Part shown: positions 1 to 6,637 of the stretch, one piece after another
Position numbering within the stretch: position 1 is the stretch's first letter
Layout: each line of letters begins with the position of its first letter
Source of the DNA: a virus
Strand: one strand, 5' to 3'
Virus record (IMG/VR): IMGVR_UViG_3300032296_001413
Span: 1-34,031 of that record
DNA: 34,031 nucleotides
The notes under the pieces: generated by a model
What the model was told of the DNA's origin: nothing
What the model saw: only the letters and a program-made list of their open reading frames with translations
Database searches by the model: none
Position numbers and translations under genes: made by a program

Positions 1-1113
1 GCACAACTTGTCGAAGGCTCAACCGCTAAAGACTACCAAAAAACGGAAACAAGACTAAACATTCCAAGACTTGACTACTCAAACGGAACTTGTCCAAGTT
101 TACTTGTAGAACCGCAAAGGACAAACATTTTAAAATACTCAGAGGATTTTGAGAATATTTATTGGTATGAAGAGCCAGGAAATAGCGTAACTTCAAATAC
201 AACCATTTCGCCAAGTGGCATCCAAAACGCTGACACATTTACCGCTGTAGGTGGTAGTGAAATGAACATTCATAATGTCGCTACATTTCCATTAACAACT
301 GGAACATATACATATTCAGTTTACTTAAAGAATAACGGAACTAATTTAATCGAAGTATATCTTTACCAAATAGGCCCTGGCTTTGTCGCAAAAGGTGAAA
401 TAAATTTTAGTGCTGAAACATTTACCGCATCAATAGGAACTGGAACAATTACAAATGTAGGCAATGGATGGTATCGTGTTACGCTAACAAATTCTGTAAC
501 CGCTGGAGATTTCACAACTGGTGTTTATACAACAAGCACTACGGGAACACGAAGCGTTTTTGTTTGGGGTGCACAACTCGAAGCTGGAAGTTATAGTACA
601 AGTTACATACCTACAACATCAGCAAGTGTAACACGCAACGCAGACCAAGTGGCTAAAACTGGTATTTCGTCTTTAATTGGTCAGACGGAAGGTGTTTGGT
701 ATTTAGACTTGTACGCTACTGGTAAGAATAAAGATGGTGCTGGCTATGCGACTTGGTTAATTGCTGGAGATTCCTCGAACAATTTTCAAATATACAATAT
801 AGGAACTACGCTTTACTGGTACGCAAAAAATACTGGTGGTGTTCTTATAGACCAAACAGCAAACCAAACTCTCGTTGAAGGGGAAAGATATAAAATAGCT
901 TTTGCTTATAAAGCTGGAGATTATGCTTTGTATATTAATGGAGTTCAAAAAAGAACAAGTACAAATGCAAATGTTCCCGCAGTTTCTCAATTCAATTTAT
1001 CTGCTGAGGGTTATGGTGCTTCGCCAGTTATAGTTAAAAATGAATACAACGCAGTTGCCCTTTGGACTACTCGCTTAACTAACACACAACTCGCACAACT
1101 TACAACGATATGA
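1..1113 (+). CDS. Tail fibre with lectin-like C-terminus (3' part of gene)
   Basis: The frame is open from base 1, so the start lies outside this end and 370 residues are visible. Early on it carries PRLDYSNGTCPSLLVEPQRT, a signature common in phage tail fibre and receptor-binding proteins, followed by NILKYSEDF. The middle (about residues 95-210) is a beta-rich carbohydrate-binding-like segment. The last 150 residues (GVWYLDLY, YKIAFAYKAGDYALYINGVQ) look like a concanavalin/LamG-type jelly roll. The likely role is host surface glycan recognition at the tail tip. The gene at the right end of the window (33757-34031) ends in FDVTRATTATRVNS, which normally precedes the PRLDY motif in this family, so both are probably one gene of about 461 codons. 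The stop overlaps the next start by 4 bases. Confidence 0.8.
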   Translation, partial: AQLVEGSTAKDYQKTETRLNIPRLDYSNGTCPSLLVEPQRTNILKYSEDFENIYWYEEPGNSVTSNTTISPSGIQNADTFTAVGGSEMNIHNVATFPLTTGTYTYSVYLKNNGTNLIEVYLYQIGPGFVAKGEINFSAETFTASIGTGTITNVGNGWYRVTLTNSVTAGDFTTGVYTTSTTGTRSVFVWGAQLEAGSYSTSYIPTTSASVTRNADQVAKTGISSLIGQTEGVWYLDLYATGKNKDGAGYATWLIAGDSSNNFQIYNIGTTLYWYAKNTGGVLIDQTANQTLVEGERYKIAFAYKAGDYALYINGVQKRTSTNANVPAVSQFNLSAEGYGASPVIVKNEYNAVALWTTRLTNTQLAQLTTI

Positions 1114-1475
1114 TTTACAAGCTAACATACGAAAACAAGGAACAATCACTCGCAGACTTGAAAGCAAAAGGCATTCTTGTAGAGGTTGAAGGTATTGACG
1201 GTGAGTCGCACGAAGCATACGGAAACGGAGTTCAAGCAGTTGTTGAAATCGGAAAAATTATGTTAACCCCTCCCGTAATGGAAGGAATGGAAGTAATCGA
1301 AGAACCTATTTACGCAGACGGATATCACTACGATGTAATGTCGGATAACACCTATGACTTCGGGTCAAACCTTGTCGAACCAAAGAACCCAAAGCACGCT
1401 TTCGCTGGTCATAGTGTTAAAGAAGAGTTTCCTTATGAGCCAATTTTTCTAAATTTACCGACAAATGAAAACTAA
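1110..1475 (+). CDS. Small tail-fibre-associated protein, function unknown
   Basis: This 121-residue protein starts with an ATG overlapping the stop of the fibre gene (ATGA), which implies translational coupling. It is acidic and soluble, with no signal peptide or membrane segment, and has a Pro/Glu-rich middle (LTPPVMEGMEV, EEPIYADGYHYDVM). Position suggests a tail-fibre chaperone, a fibre attachment protein or a small virion component, because such proteins often follow the fibre gene. I do not recognise a named family. It overlaps the holin start by 11 bases, so it belongs to the same late operon. Confidence 0.75.
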   Translation: MIYKLTYENKEQSLADLKAKGILVEVEGIDGESHEAYGNGVQAVVEIGKIMLTPPVMEGMEVIEEPIYADGYHYDVMSDNTYDFGSNLVEPKNPKHAFAGHSVKEEFPYEPIFLNLPTNEN

Positions 1476-1890
1476 ATTGACTCTTCTACTTTTCTCCCTT
1501 GTTAGCGTACTAGCTCCAATTACGCCACTTATTCTACTTGCAATCGCTTCAATCATTCTTGACACCTGTTTTGGTATTTGGCGAAGTGTTAAAAAACAAG
1601 GTTGGAAATCAATACGATCTAGAAGGCTATCGCACACCATTTCAAAGAGCTTGCTTTATTCGGGTGCCATCACCTTTATCTTTCTACTTGAAAAATACGT
1701 TGTTGCCGATATTCTAGGCCACTTCATTGCTATTGATTTGGTGCTTACAAAGGCGTTCACGTTCTTTTGCGTAGTTACTGAGGTGAAGAGCATCAACGAA
1801 AGCTATCACAGCGTTACAGGCGTCAATGTTTGGGATAAGTTTATCGCATTTGTAAAACGCAGTAAGGAACAATTAGAGGAGCTGAAATGA
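1465..1890 (+). CDS. Phage holin (Holin_4-like)
   Basis: A 141-residue membrane protein. An N-terminal hydrophobic stretch (residues 5-33) is followed by a basic loop (WRSVKKQGWKSIRSRR), a second hydrophobic stretch (about 62-75) and a third (about 78-100), then a charged tail. The DTCFGIW motif after the first helix and VVTEVKSINESYHS near residue 110 match the layout of the phage_holin_4 / toxin-secretion holin family. It would form inner-membrane lesions that release or activate the endolysin. It is followed with a 4-base overlap by the spanin candidate and then the endolysin, a classical lysis cassette. Confidence 0.8.
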   Translation: MKTKLTLLLFSLVSVLAPITPLILLAIASIILDTCFGIWRSVKKQGWKSIRSRRLSHTISKSLLYSGAITFIFLLEKYVVADILGHFIAIDLVLTKAFTFFCVVTEVKSINESYHSVTGVNVWDKFIAFVKRSKEQLEELK

Positions 1891-2426
1891 GACCTGTACG
1901 CACAACAATAGTTTACTTTCTAATTTACGCCGCATTCGTTATGCTTTGGAGTTTCCTAATGTACGGATGCTCAGCCGAGCGACTACACCAAAAGGCAGTA
2001 AATAAAGGCTACATTCATACTATACATGTGGACACTTTCAAGGTTGCCACCATTGACACCATGTGGAAAGATGGCAAGCCGTATCCTGTAATTACATACA
2101 AGGACTCTTTAGTAGTACGAACTGAAATCAAATACGTTCCTAGATGGGTTTATCGGTTCGATAACAAGCGATTTGCCGATAGTTTAGCACAAATACGTGC
2201 AATGTATGAAGCCAAGCTAAAAAACGAGCTTAAAAGGCAAAAAATCAAGTCACATGAAAAAAAGATAGTAACCAAGCAAAAGACCAAACAAACACAAAGC
2301 GAGAATAAAAACGGATTTGCGGATGCAATGAAGTGGGTAGCGTTGTCTATTTTCAGCACCGCTCTGATTCTTTTGCTTATTATTGTTATTCGAGCAATCA
2401 AACGATATATTGCAATCAATGGATGA
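1887..2426 (+). CDS. Candidate unimolecular spanin
   Basis: A 179-residue protein lying between holin and endolysin. Residues 8-27 are hydrophobic and end at MYGC-S (Cys28), a non-ideal lipobox. Residues 29-145 are a charged, Lys/Gln-rich, probably coiled-coil region (SLAQIRAMYEAKLKNELKRQ and following). Residues about 150-170 form a strong C-terminal membrane helix followed by a short basic tail. A lipoprotein N-terminus plus a C-terminal transmembrane helix is the layout of unimolecular spanins such as T1 gp11, which span the periplasm and disrupt the outer membrane. This assignment is inferred from topology and position. The Met at -3 and Tyr at -2 of the lipobox are weak points. It could instead be a membrane-anchored lysis accessory protein. 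Confidence 0.6.
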   Translation: MRPVRTTIVYFLIYAAFVMLWSFLMYGCSAERLHQKAVNKGYIHTIHVDTFKVATIDTMWKDGKPYPVITYKDSLVVRTEIKYVPRWVYRFDNKRFADSLAQIRAMYEAKLKNELKRQKIKSHEKKIVTKQKTKQTQSENKNGFADAMKWVALSIFSTALILLLIIVIRAIKRYIAING

Positions 2427-2985
2427 AATACTTGTAAAATACGTAGCCTTTACCAAAAAATGGGAAGGCGGCCTATCAAGAGATAAAGCTGATTCAGCTA
2501 GTAAACACCCATGCCCAACGCCATATAATGGCAAAACAGGTTGGCACACCAATATGGGAATCACATACGCAGCTTGGCACAATTTCTACGGCAAAAATGC
2601 GGATGCACGCTTTTTCAATATGTCACATGAGGATTGGTTTAAAGTATTCAAAGTTGGCTATTGGGATCGTGTTAAAGGCGATTTGTACAGATCTAAGAAC
2701 ATTGCAATATTTGTTACCGGCATGGCATGGGGAAGCGGCGCAAGTCAGGCGGCTAAGTCTTTACAGGTTGCTATAAATCATTGCGGTGTCAAATGCGTAG
2801 TTGACGGTATTATTGGCAACCAAACAATTAATGCAGCCAACTCAATAGAACCTAGAAAACTTTTTGACGCTTTGACGGCAGAGCGTGAGCGCTTTTTTTA
2901 CGTTATTGGCGTAGGTAAAAACGCAAAATTCCTACGCGGTTGGCTCAATCGCTTAGCTGATTATCGTAAAACATTTAGACCTTAA
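2419..2985 (+). CDS. Endolysin, GH108 lysozyme with peptidoglycan-binding C-terminus
   Basis: A 188-residue protein starting at the ATG within ATGGATGA, overlapping the spanin stop by 8 bases. An in-frame ATG 36 bases upstream is less likely because it lies deep in the upstream gene. Residues 15-19 (WEGGL) carry the catalytic Glu16 expected for GH108, followed by GWHTNMGITYAAW. The C-terminal half (MAWGSGASQAAKSLQVAIN, VDGIIGNQTINA) matches the PG_binding_3 domain usually fused to GH108. It cleaves the glycan backbone of peptidoglycan. There is no signal peptide, so release should depend on the holin. Confidence 0.9.
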   Translation: MDEILVKYVAFTKKWEGGLSRDKADSASKHPCPTPYNGKTGWHTNMGITYAAWHNFYGKNADARFFNMSHEDWFKVFKVGYWDRVKGDLYRSKNIAIFVTGMAWGSGASQAAKSLQVAINHCGVKCVVDGIIGNQTINAANSIEPRKLFDALTAERERFFYVIGVGKNAKFLRGWLNRLADYRKTFRP

Positions 2986-2996
2986 ACACTTCACCT

Positions 2997-3878
2997 ATGT
3001 TGACCTCATTCAAACGCTATTCTAAAAATGTTCATTTCTTTGAGTTCAACACTAAAAAAGTGAAGATTGCCGCTATGTCCGATTTGCATTGGGATAACCC
3101 AAAATGCGATTGGGAGCTACTCAAGAAACACCTAGATTACTGCCTTAAAAACGAGATTTACATCATTTTCCCTGGTGACTTCTTTTGCCTTATGCAAGGC
3201 CGTGGAGACCGCAGAAGTAGCAAAGATGACATTAGGCCAGAACACAACAATGCGAGGTATTTGGATTCAATTGTCGAAACGGCAGTTGATTTCTTTGCTC
3301 CTTACGCTAAAATCATGCTATTGGTCGGATACGGTAATCATGAGACCTCAGTAATCAAATACCAAGAAACCGACCTATTGCGCCGCTTTGTGGATCTATT
3401 CAATTACAAAACAGGTGCCGATCTTCAAATCGGAGGTTATGGCGGTTGGGTAATTATTAAGCTAGGAACTCACACGGCTGTGTTTGTCAAGATAAAATAT
3501 TTCCATGGAAGTGGAGGCGGTGGGGTAATCACCCGTGGTGAGATAAACCTATCCAGAGCCTTACAGTTTTACGAAAACTTTGATATACTACTCACAGGCC
3601 ACATTCACGAGAATAAGGCAACTGAGGTTGTAAGAGACACCTTAGCATCTGTTGCAGGAAGCTATCAACAAATTCTTAGGCCTATTCACTTAATGATTTG
3701 CGGAACGTATAAAGAGGAGTACGGCGATGGCTCAGGCGGTTGGCACATTGAAAGAGGTGCGCCACCTAAACCAATAGGCGGCCGCATTATCACTTTAGAG
3801 AACGTCAGAAGTCAGAAAGGCAAAAAATCTACGTTTACAAAACACATTGATTCAATGAAGTTCCCCGGAAATTTGTAA
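2997..3878 (+). CDS. Calcineurin-like metallophosphoesterase
   Basis: This 293-residue protein has the full dinuclear metal-binding set of the calcineurin/Mre11 fold: SDLHWD (Asp29, His31), PGDFF (Asp61), GNHE (Asn114, His115), FHG (His170) and TGHIHE (His202, His204). All key ligands are intact, so it is probably an active phosphodiesterase or nuclease. It is the last gene of the late operon, 11 bases after the endolysin and before a terminator. The fold is shared by SbcD/Mre11, and this genome also encodes an SbcC/Rad50-like ATPase at 8696-10627 with no adjacent nuclease, so a functional pairing is possible but unproven. The substrate cannot be told from sequence. Confidence 0.85.
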   Translation: MLTSFKRYSKNVHFFEFNTKKVKIAAMSDLHWDNPKCDWELLKKHLDYCLKNEIYIIFPGDFFCLMQGRGDRRSSKDDIRPEHNNARYLDSIVETAVDFFAPYAKIMLLVGYGNHETSVIKYQETDLLRRFVDLFNYKTGADLQIGGYGGWVIIKLGTHTAVFVKIKYFHGSGGGGVITRGEINLSRALQFYENFDILLTGHIHENKATEVVRDTLASVAGSYQQILRPIHLMICGTYKEEYGDGSGGWHIERGAPPKPIGGRIITLENVRSQKGKKSTFTKHIDSMKFPGNL

Positions 3879-3901
3879 CTTCACCCCGTTGTTGTGTATG
3901 G

Positions 3902-3969
3902 TTTCCTGCGCAATGGTAGGTAACAGCATCGGCGCGCAGGGACATCACTCACTTGGTTTTAGCAGGAAA
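3902..3969 (+). ncRNA. Possible switching RNA structure before terminator
   Basis: CCTGCGC at 3905-3911 pairs perfectly with GCGCAGG at 3934-3940 (7 bp). The overlapping TTTCCTGC at 3902-3909 pairs perfectly with GCAGGAAA at 3962-3969 (8 bp). The two pairings exclude each other, and the second invades the first three bases of the terminator stem starting at 3967. This is consistent with an anti-terminator arrangement or a small RNA end. No homology is recognised, and chance complementarity is possible. Confidence 0.35.
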
Positions 3970-3995
3970 GGCATTCATTTTTGAGTGCCTTTTTT
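3967..3995 (+). terminator. Intrinsic terminator of the late operon
   Basis: A 10-bp stem AAAGGCATTC / GAGTGCCTTT with one T-G wobble and a 6-base loop (ATTTTT) is followed by a T6 run. It lies 88 bases after the phosphoesterase stop and separates the late (lysis) operon from the early region. No protein-coding gene is supported between 3879 and 4140. Confidence 0.85.
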
Positions 3996-4057
3996 GCTTT
4001 GGTACAAGTCAAATAATTGGCACCGCAAAAAATATTTTCACTTTTTTTCATAAAATA

Positions 4058-4088
4058 TTTGCAACTATAAATATTTATAGTACATTTG
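4058..4088 (+). promoter_or_regulatory. Consensus Bacteroidetes promoter of the early region
   Basis: TTTG at 4058-4061, a 19-base spacer, and TACATTTG at 4081-4088 match the Bacteroidetes -33/-7 consensus (TTTG-N19-TAnnTTTG). Transcription should start near 4094, giving a leader of about 45 bases before the ATG at 4141. It is the best promoter match in the window and drives the early gene cluster. Confidence 0.8.
4064..4081. promoter_or_regulatory. Perfect 18-bp palindrome, candidate operator
   Basis: ACTATAAATATTTATAGT is its own reverse complement and fills the spacer between the -33 and -7 boxes, touching the first base of the -7. A bound protein there would block polymerase. Related sites sit at two other promoters (8645-8662, 15/18 matches; 11376-11393, 16/18 matches). 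The binding protein is unknown; the small protein at 13822-14022 is one candidate. Confidence 0.55.
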
Positions 4089-4140
4089 TAAGGTCAAAGG
4101 GACGCAACAACACTAAAAACAACCACTTAACAACAACAAA

Positions 4141-4395
4141 ATGAAAGCAATTAACACAACACTTTTATCAGACAACAACACTTTTCAATTTAAAACATTC
4201 AAAAGCGAATTAGTTGATCAAGTAGATGTATTTCACAAAGGCAATCGCGTAGCAATTCTAAACGGCATTGATGGGGCGGCTTTAAGATGGGTTGCAACCG
4301 CTGATAAAATTTCAATCAAAGCAGTTATTCAATTAGAAAATATGGTTGCTAGATTAATTAAGCAATCAATTAAAATTCATCTAGCTAAAGCATAA
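4141..4395 (+). CDS. Early hypothetical protein
   Basis: An 84-residue basic soluble protein, the first gene behind the early promoter. The ATG is preceded by an A/C-rich leader without a Shine-Dalgarno sequence. It has no membrane segment or cysteine motif. The C-terminal half (KISIKAVIQLENMVARLIKQ) is predicted helical. I do not recognise a family. Being first transcribed suggests a host-takeover or regulatory role, but that is inference from position only. Confidence 0.7.
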   Translation: MKAINTTLLSDNNTFQFKTFKSELVDQVDVFHKGNRVAILNGIDGAALRWVATADKISIKAVIQLENMVARLIKQSIKIHLAKA

Positions 4396-4423
4396 CGATA
4401 AAAATCCCACAGTATTCGTACAG

Positions 4424-4460
4424 GGTTGACAGCCGGGAAAGACCGGCATTTTTTAAACCC
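4424..4460 (+). ncRNA. Structured RNA element, copy A
   Basis: The 31-base core at 4424-4454 matches copy B (11558-11588) at 26 positions. It folds as GCCGG / CCGGC with a GAAAGA loop. An outer GGGTT (4423-4427) can pair with AACCC (4456-4460). Two of the five stem pairs differ from copy B by compensatory changes, which supports real pairing. The AAAGA of the loop can also pair with the downstream T run (pseudoknot). Upstream, CCC (4406-4408) and GGG (4423-4425) flank a small GTA-TTCG-TAC hairpin. The T6 run makes this copy also resemble an intrinsic terminator. It ends 19 bases before the ATG at 4474. Confidence 0.6.
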
Positions 4461-4473
4461 TAAAACCAGCACA

Positions 4474-4749
4474 ATGCAACAACTAAACGCCAACTTTTTT
4501 TGGGATGAAATCCGCCAAGTTTCAGCACTTGGAAACGATCAACAAGATTTGGACATCACCAAGCTAAAGCCGTTAATTGACTCGGCTAGTTACCTCATCA
4601 GACAAATTGAAATTTGCGACCATGAGCTCTACAAACTCAATCACTTGCCTAAAATTTACCGCGAGCGCATGACTGAGGAAATAAGCGATTGGAATCGCCA
4701 ACGCAGTCAGTACCAAGAAAGCCTAAAACAAGTAATTTCTAAGCTATGA
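4474..4749 (+). CDS. Early helical hypothetical protein
   Basis: A 91-residue protein. I chose the ATG at 4474 over an in-frame TTG at 4426, because the TTG lies inside the structured RNA element and the ATG follows it at a normal distance. The protein is mostly helical and charged, with a likely coiled coil in the second half (DHELYKLNHLPKIYRERM, RQRSQYQESLKQVISKL). No named family is recognised. Its expression may be controlled by the upstream RNA element. It overlaps the next start by 4 bases (ATGA). Confidence 0.7.
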   Translation: MQQLNANFFWDEIRQVSALGNDQQDLDITKLKPLIDSASYLIRQIEICDHELYKLNHLPKIYRERMTEEISDWNRQRSQYQESLKQVISKL

Positions 4750-4847
4750 ACGAGCGCAAATTAATCCAAGCCTACAAAGCCACATTTTATACAGCTATCG
4801 TTGTATTCATCTTTTTACTCATCAATTTAATTTATCAGCTATGCTAA
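4746..4847 (+). CDS. 33-residue single-pass membrane protein
   Basis: A very short gene with an ATGA overlap to its predecessor and a 7-base overlap with the next gene. It has a short basic N-terminus (MNERKLIQAYK) followed by one strong transmembrane helix (about residues 12-31, TAIVVFIFLLINLIY). The tight overlaps on both sides argue that it is translated. The function is unknown. Small early phage membrane proteins often act in superinfection exclusion or host modification, which here is only a possibility. Confidence 0.55.
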   Translation: MNERKLIQAYKATFYTAIVVFIFLLINLIYQLC

Positions 4848-5062
4848 AACTAATCAAACAAGACCCTGACTTTATTGGAGGCCTCGCGGTTGCCTTAATT
4901 GGCGCGGTGGTACTCATTTACCTATGCCGAACCAATAAACCGCCTGTAATCGACGCAAACACGATTGATTACCAAACCTATCAAGAAGTAAGCTACGAGC
5001 TCAAGGGACATTGGGCAAAGTACGCCGAAGGAGTTTATAACCGTAAATACAATGGACAATGA
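4841..5062 (+). CDS. Small single-pass membrane protein
   Basis: This 73-residue protein has one transmembrane helix at about residues 11-29 (FIGGLAVALIGAVVLIYL) followed by a soluble tail (residues 30-73). It sits between another tiny membrane protein and a conserved soluble protein, with a 4-base overlap at its 3' end. No family is recognised. Neighbouring small membrane proteins may act together at the host envelope. Confidence 0.7.
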   Translation: MLKLIKQDPDFIGGLAVALIGAVVLIYLCRTNKPPVIDANTIDYQTYQEVSYELKGHWAKYAEGVYNRKYNGQ

Positions 5063-5394
5063 AAGCACGTGAAGTAAGACTAGGAAATCTAGTCATGGAT
5101 GGTCATGATATGGAAAAAGTAAATGCAAGAATGATTGCCATGCTTGCAGGAAATCATGCAGATTTTGACCCTATACCAATAAATAAAAAGATTTTAACTC
5201 AGCTTGGGTTTGAGAATACTTTTGATGAGAATTATCAAGCAGGAAAGATAGTTGTAGAGCTCAATGAAAAGTGTACTTATGTCTATGTAGTTTGCCCTAT
5301 GCCTTGGATAGAACTTGAGCATATCAAATATGTCCACCAACTACAAAACCTATACTTTGCATTAACAGGCGAAGAACTAACACTAAAGTCATGA
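5059..5394 (+). CDS. Conserved Bacteroidetes phage protein, function unknown
   Basis: A 111-residue soluble protein. The opening REVRLGNLVMDG, the middle PIPINKKILTQLGF and the C-terminal IKYVHQLQNLYFALTGEEL are a pattern I recognise as recurring in small proteins of Bacteroidetes phages and mobile elements. No catalytic motif is visible. The function is not known to me. Coupled by ATGA overlaps on both sides. Confidence 0.8.
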   Translation: MKAREVRLGNLVMDGHDMEKVNARMIAMLAGNHADFDPIPINKKILTQLGFENTFDENYQAGKIVVELNEKCTYVYVVCPMPWIELEHIKYVHQLQNLYFALTGEELTLKS

Positions 5395-5549
5395 AAAATA
5401 GAATACCTCGCAAGCTAAAAAAGAAATTTAAAGCGCAATGGCACAAGAAGTCAGGTTATAAATGCTTTATAAGAAGAAGCTCTATTCAATACAAAAAAAT
5501 AGCATTTCAGAAAAAAGTTTGGGGATGCGAAACTTATTTTAAAGTGTAA
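5391..5549 (+). CDS. 52-residue very basic protein
   Basis: This gene begins in an ATGA overlap with the previous stop. The product is extremely Lys/Arg rich (RIPRKLKKKFKAQWHKK at the N-terminus, RRSS and KK pairs later) with two cysteines. High charge suggests nucleic-acid binding or contact with host RNA polymerase or ribosomes, but no family is recognised. Support comes from the coupling and the continuous operon. Confidence 0.6.
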   Translation: MKNRIPRKLKKKFKAQWHKKSGYKCFIRRSSIQYKKIAFQKKVWGCETYFKV

Positions 5550-5554
5550 TATCC

Positions 5555-5653
5555 ATGAAACACATTGAAAACGACCGCAGGTTATTACTAGGCATCATTG
5601 CCTTTATGACCCTAATCATGATCATTAAAATCCTTTCAGATGTCTACCATTAG
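5555..5653 (+). CDS. 32-residue single-pass membrane peptide
   Basis: The ATG lies 5 bases after the previous stop. A short charged N-terminus (MKHIENDRR) precedes one hydrophobic helix (LLLGIIAFMTLIMIIKIL). The 3' end overlaps the next gene by 14 bases. Together with the small membrane proteins at 4746 and 4841 it makes a cluster of tiny membrane peptides in the early operon. The function is unknown. Confidence 0.5.
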   Translation: MKHIENDRRLLLGIIAFMTLIMIIKILSDVYH

Positions 5654-5933
5654 AACACGCCGCATTTCCGAACGCATAGAGCCTTACCGAATTGTAGATG
5701 CGCAGTTCACTTATGGGCCCGATTGGTTCAAACTTGAAGACTACGTTTTGCACGGGTATTTATCAGGCGAGCGCATGGATATGATTAACGGTTTAAGCCT
5801 TGACCATTTTGACGAAATCCACTACATAACTCAAAGCCACAACGCCAAAAATAACCGCTTATTTTTCCATGTGGTAGGTGTTAGGTACTCAGGAGAAAAA
5901 CGACAAACAGTATTAATTTTAAAACGTAAGTAA
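5640..5933 (+). CDS. Early hypothetical protein
   Basis: A 97-residue basic soluble protein with alternating strand and helix character. The N-terminus is Arg-rich (TIRTRRISERIEPYRI), and the C-terminus NRLFFHVVGVRYSGEKRQTV looks like a beta hairpin. No known motif is seen. Its last base is shared with the next start codon (TAATG). The function is unknown. Confidence 0.7.
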   Translation: MSTIRTRRISERIEPYRIVDAQFTYGPDWFKLEDYVLHGYLSGERMDMINGLSLDHFDEIHYITQSHNAKNNRLFFHVVGVRYSGEKRQTVLILKRK

Positions 5934-6181
5934 TGAAACAACCTAGCGTAAATTACAAGAAATTTGAGCCTAAATACAGTGAATGTTTGCGCGATAGACG
6001 TAGAGATTTTGCTATTCTTAAAGCTCACAGAAACAGAAAAGTAAACTATTTGTACGAATTAAAAAATAGCTTCTTAGGCTTTGAAAACGAGCTTACAACC
6101 TACGAAATCAAAGTCTTGAAAGCCGAATTAATCTGGTCACGATCTAAATACATACCAACATGGAATACGGAGAGAAAGTAA
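5933..6181 (+). CDS. Early basic hypothetical protein
   Basis: An 82-residue, Lys/Arg-rich, helical protein (CLRDRRRDFAILKAHRNRK). It starts on a TAATG junction with the preceding gene. No membrane segment or recognisable domain. Possibly nucleic-acid binding, based on charge only. Confidence 0.65.
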   Translation: MKQPSVNYKKFEPKYSECLRDRRRDFAILKAHRNRKVNYLYELKNSFLGFENELTTYEIKVLKAELIWSRSKYIPTWNTERK

Positions 6182-6189
6182 AGAAAAAC

Positions 6190-6426
6190 ATGAAGCGCGC
6201 CACAATCATTATCGAGTACACTAGCGAGCAAAATCTAGATGACTTCCTAGATCACATTAAGAACCAACTTAAAGACGGCCAAAGCGAAGGAACTAAAACG
6301 TTTTACGTTAATCAGAACTCATTTGTAGCCACTTTTTCGCAAGTGTATTGCGAGAACTACAAGCGTGAAAGTAAGATTGAAGTGCACAACGGCGTTTGCC
6401 ATGAAATCGTGAAAAGCAATGTATAG
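6190..6426 (+). CDS. Early hypothetical protein
   Basis: A 78-residue protein when started at the ATG at 6190, 8 bases after the previous stop. An in-frame ATG at 6160 would add 10 residues and overlap the upstream gene by 22 bases. Either is possible. The sequence MKRATIIIEYTSEQNLDDFL suggests a small alpha/beta fold starting with a strand, then a helix. No family is recognised. Confidence 0.65.
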   Translation: MKRATIIIEYTSEQNLDDFLDHIKNQLKDGQSEGTKTFYVNQNSFVATFSQVYCENYKRESKIEVHNGVCHEIVKSNV

Positions 6427-6529
6427 GCGAACTATTAAGCGGGTCATTGTGAGCCCAGCACACAAGATTTCTTACCGGGAAGTTTGCAGAATTTTAAAGT
6501 TAGCAAAGCCGTGTATTGAAATAGATTAG
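6419..6529 (+). CDS. 36-residue basic peptide, last gene of early operon
   Basis: An open frame beginning at the ATG that overlaps the preceding stop by 8 bases (ATGTATAG) and ending exactly one base before the -7 box of the next promoter. The product is basic (MYRRTIKRVIVSPAHKISYR). The fit between the two neighbours argues for it, while the small size argues for caution. The function is unknown. Confidence 0.4.
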   Translation: MYRRTIKRVIVSPAHKISYREVCRILKLAKPCIEID

Positions 6530-6537
6530 TATATTTG
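6530..6537 (+). promoter_or_regulatory. -7 box of the replication operon promoter
   Basis: TATATTTG matches the Bacteroidetes -7 consensus TAnnTTTG. No TTTG is found 19 bases upstream; a weak TTAG at 6500-6503 is the nearest. Transcription should begin near 6543, at the foot of the hairpin at 6540-6557. Confidence 0.55.
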
Positions 6538-6539
6538 TA

Positions 6540-6557
6540 TTGAGCAGGCAGGCTCAA
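6540..6557 (+). ncRNA. 5' hairpin of the replication leader RNA
   Basis: TTGAGC / GCTCAA (6 bp) closes a six-base loop AGGCAG (6546-6551). The loop is perfectly complementary to CTGCCT at 6593-6598, inside the loop of the terminator at 6572-6627. This would allow a kissing interaction or pseudoknot. Confidence 0.5.
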
Positions 6558-6637
6558 TGAAAACATTATTTAAGCTCTTTTGGTTAGTAACGCTGCCTCG
6601 CGAACGCCAAAGGGGCTTTTTTATTTTAAGGCAGTAA
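6557..6637 (+). CDS. 26-residue leader peptide candidate
   Basis: The ATG at 6557 lies in the hairpin and the frame ends with TAA one base before the ATG of the replication protein. It encodes a basic, hydrophobic-start peptide (MKTLFKLFWLVTLPRERQRG and a few more residues). The ORF runs across the whole terminator stem, so a translating ribosome would prevent the terminator from forming. That is the logic of translation-controlled attenuation. The codons show no obvious run of one amino acid. It may be a fortuitous frame over a small RNA. Confidence 0.35.
   Translation: MKTLFKLFWLVTLPRERQRGFFILRQ
6572..6627 (+). terminator. Terminator or attenuator in front of the replication gene
   Basis: AAGCTCTTTTGG (6572-6583) pairs with CCAAAGGGGCTT (6607-6618), 12 bp with two T-G wobbles, followed by TTTTATTTT. 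The 23-base loop contains a small CGC / GCG hairpin presenting TGCCTC. It sits between promoter and ATG, so expression of the replication gene needs read-through or antitermination. Otherwise the promoter makes an RNA of about 80 bases. Confidence 0.7.

Noticed and set aside
3953-4144. 63-codon open frame between the late terminator and the early gene
   Set aside because: It spans the terminator, the promoter and the palindrome, and its protein is low-complexity. The DNA features explain the region better.
4426-4431. TTGACA of the RNA element as a sigma70 -35 box
   Set aside because: Bacteroidetes promoters use TTTG/TAnnTTTG, no TATAAT-like box follows at 17 bases, and the sequence is part of a paired RNA structure seen twice.
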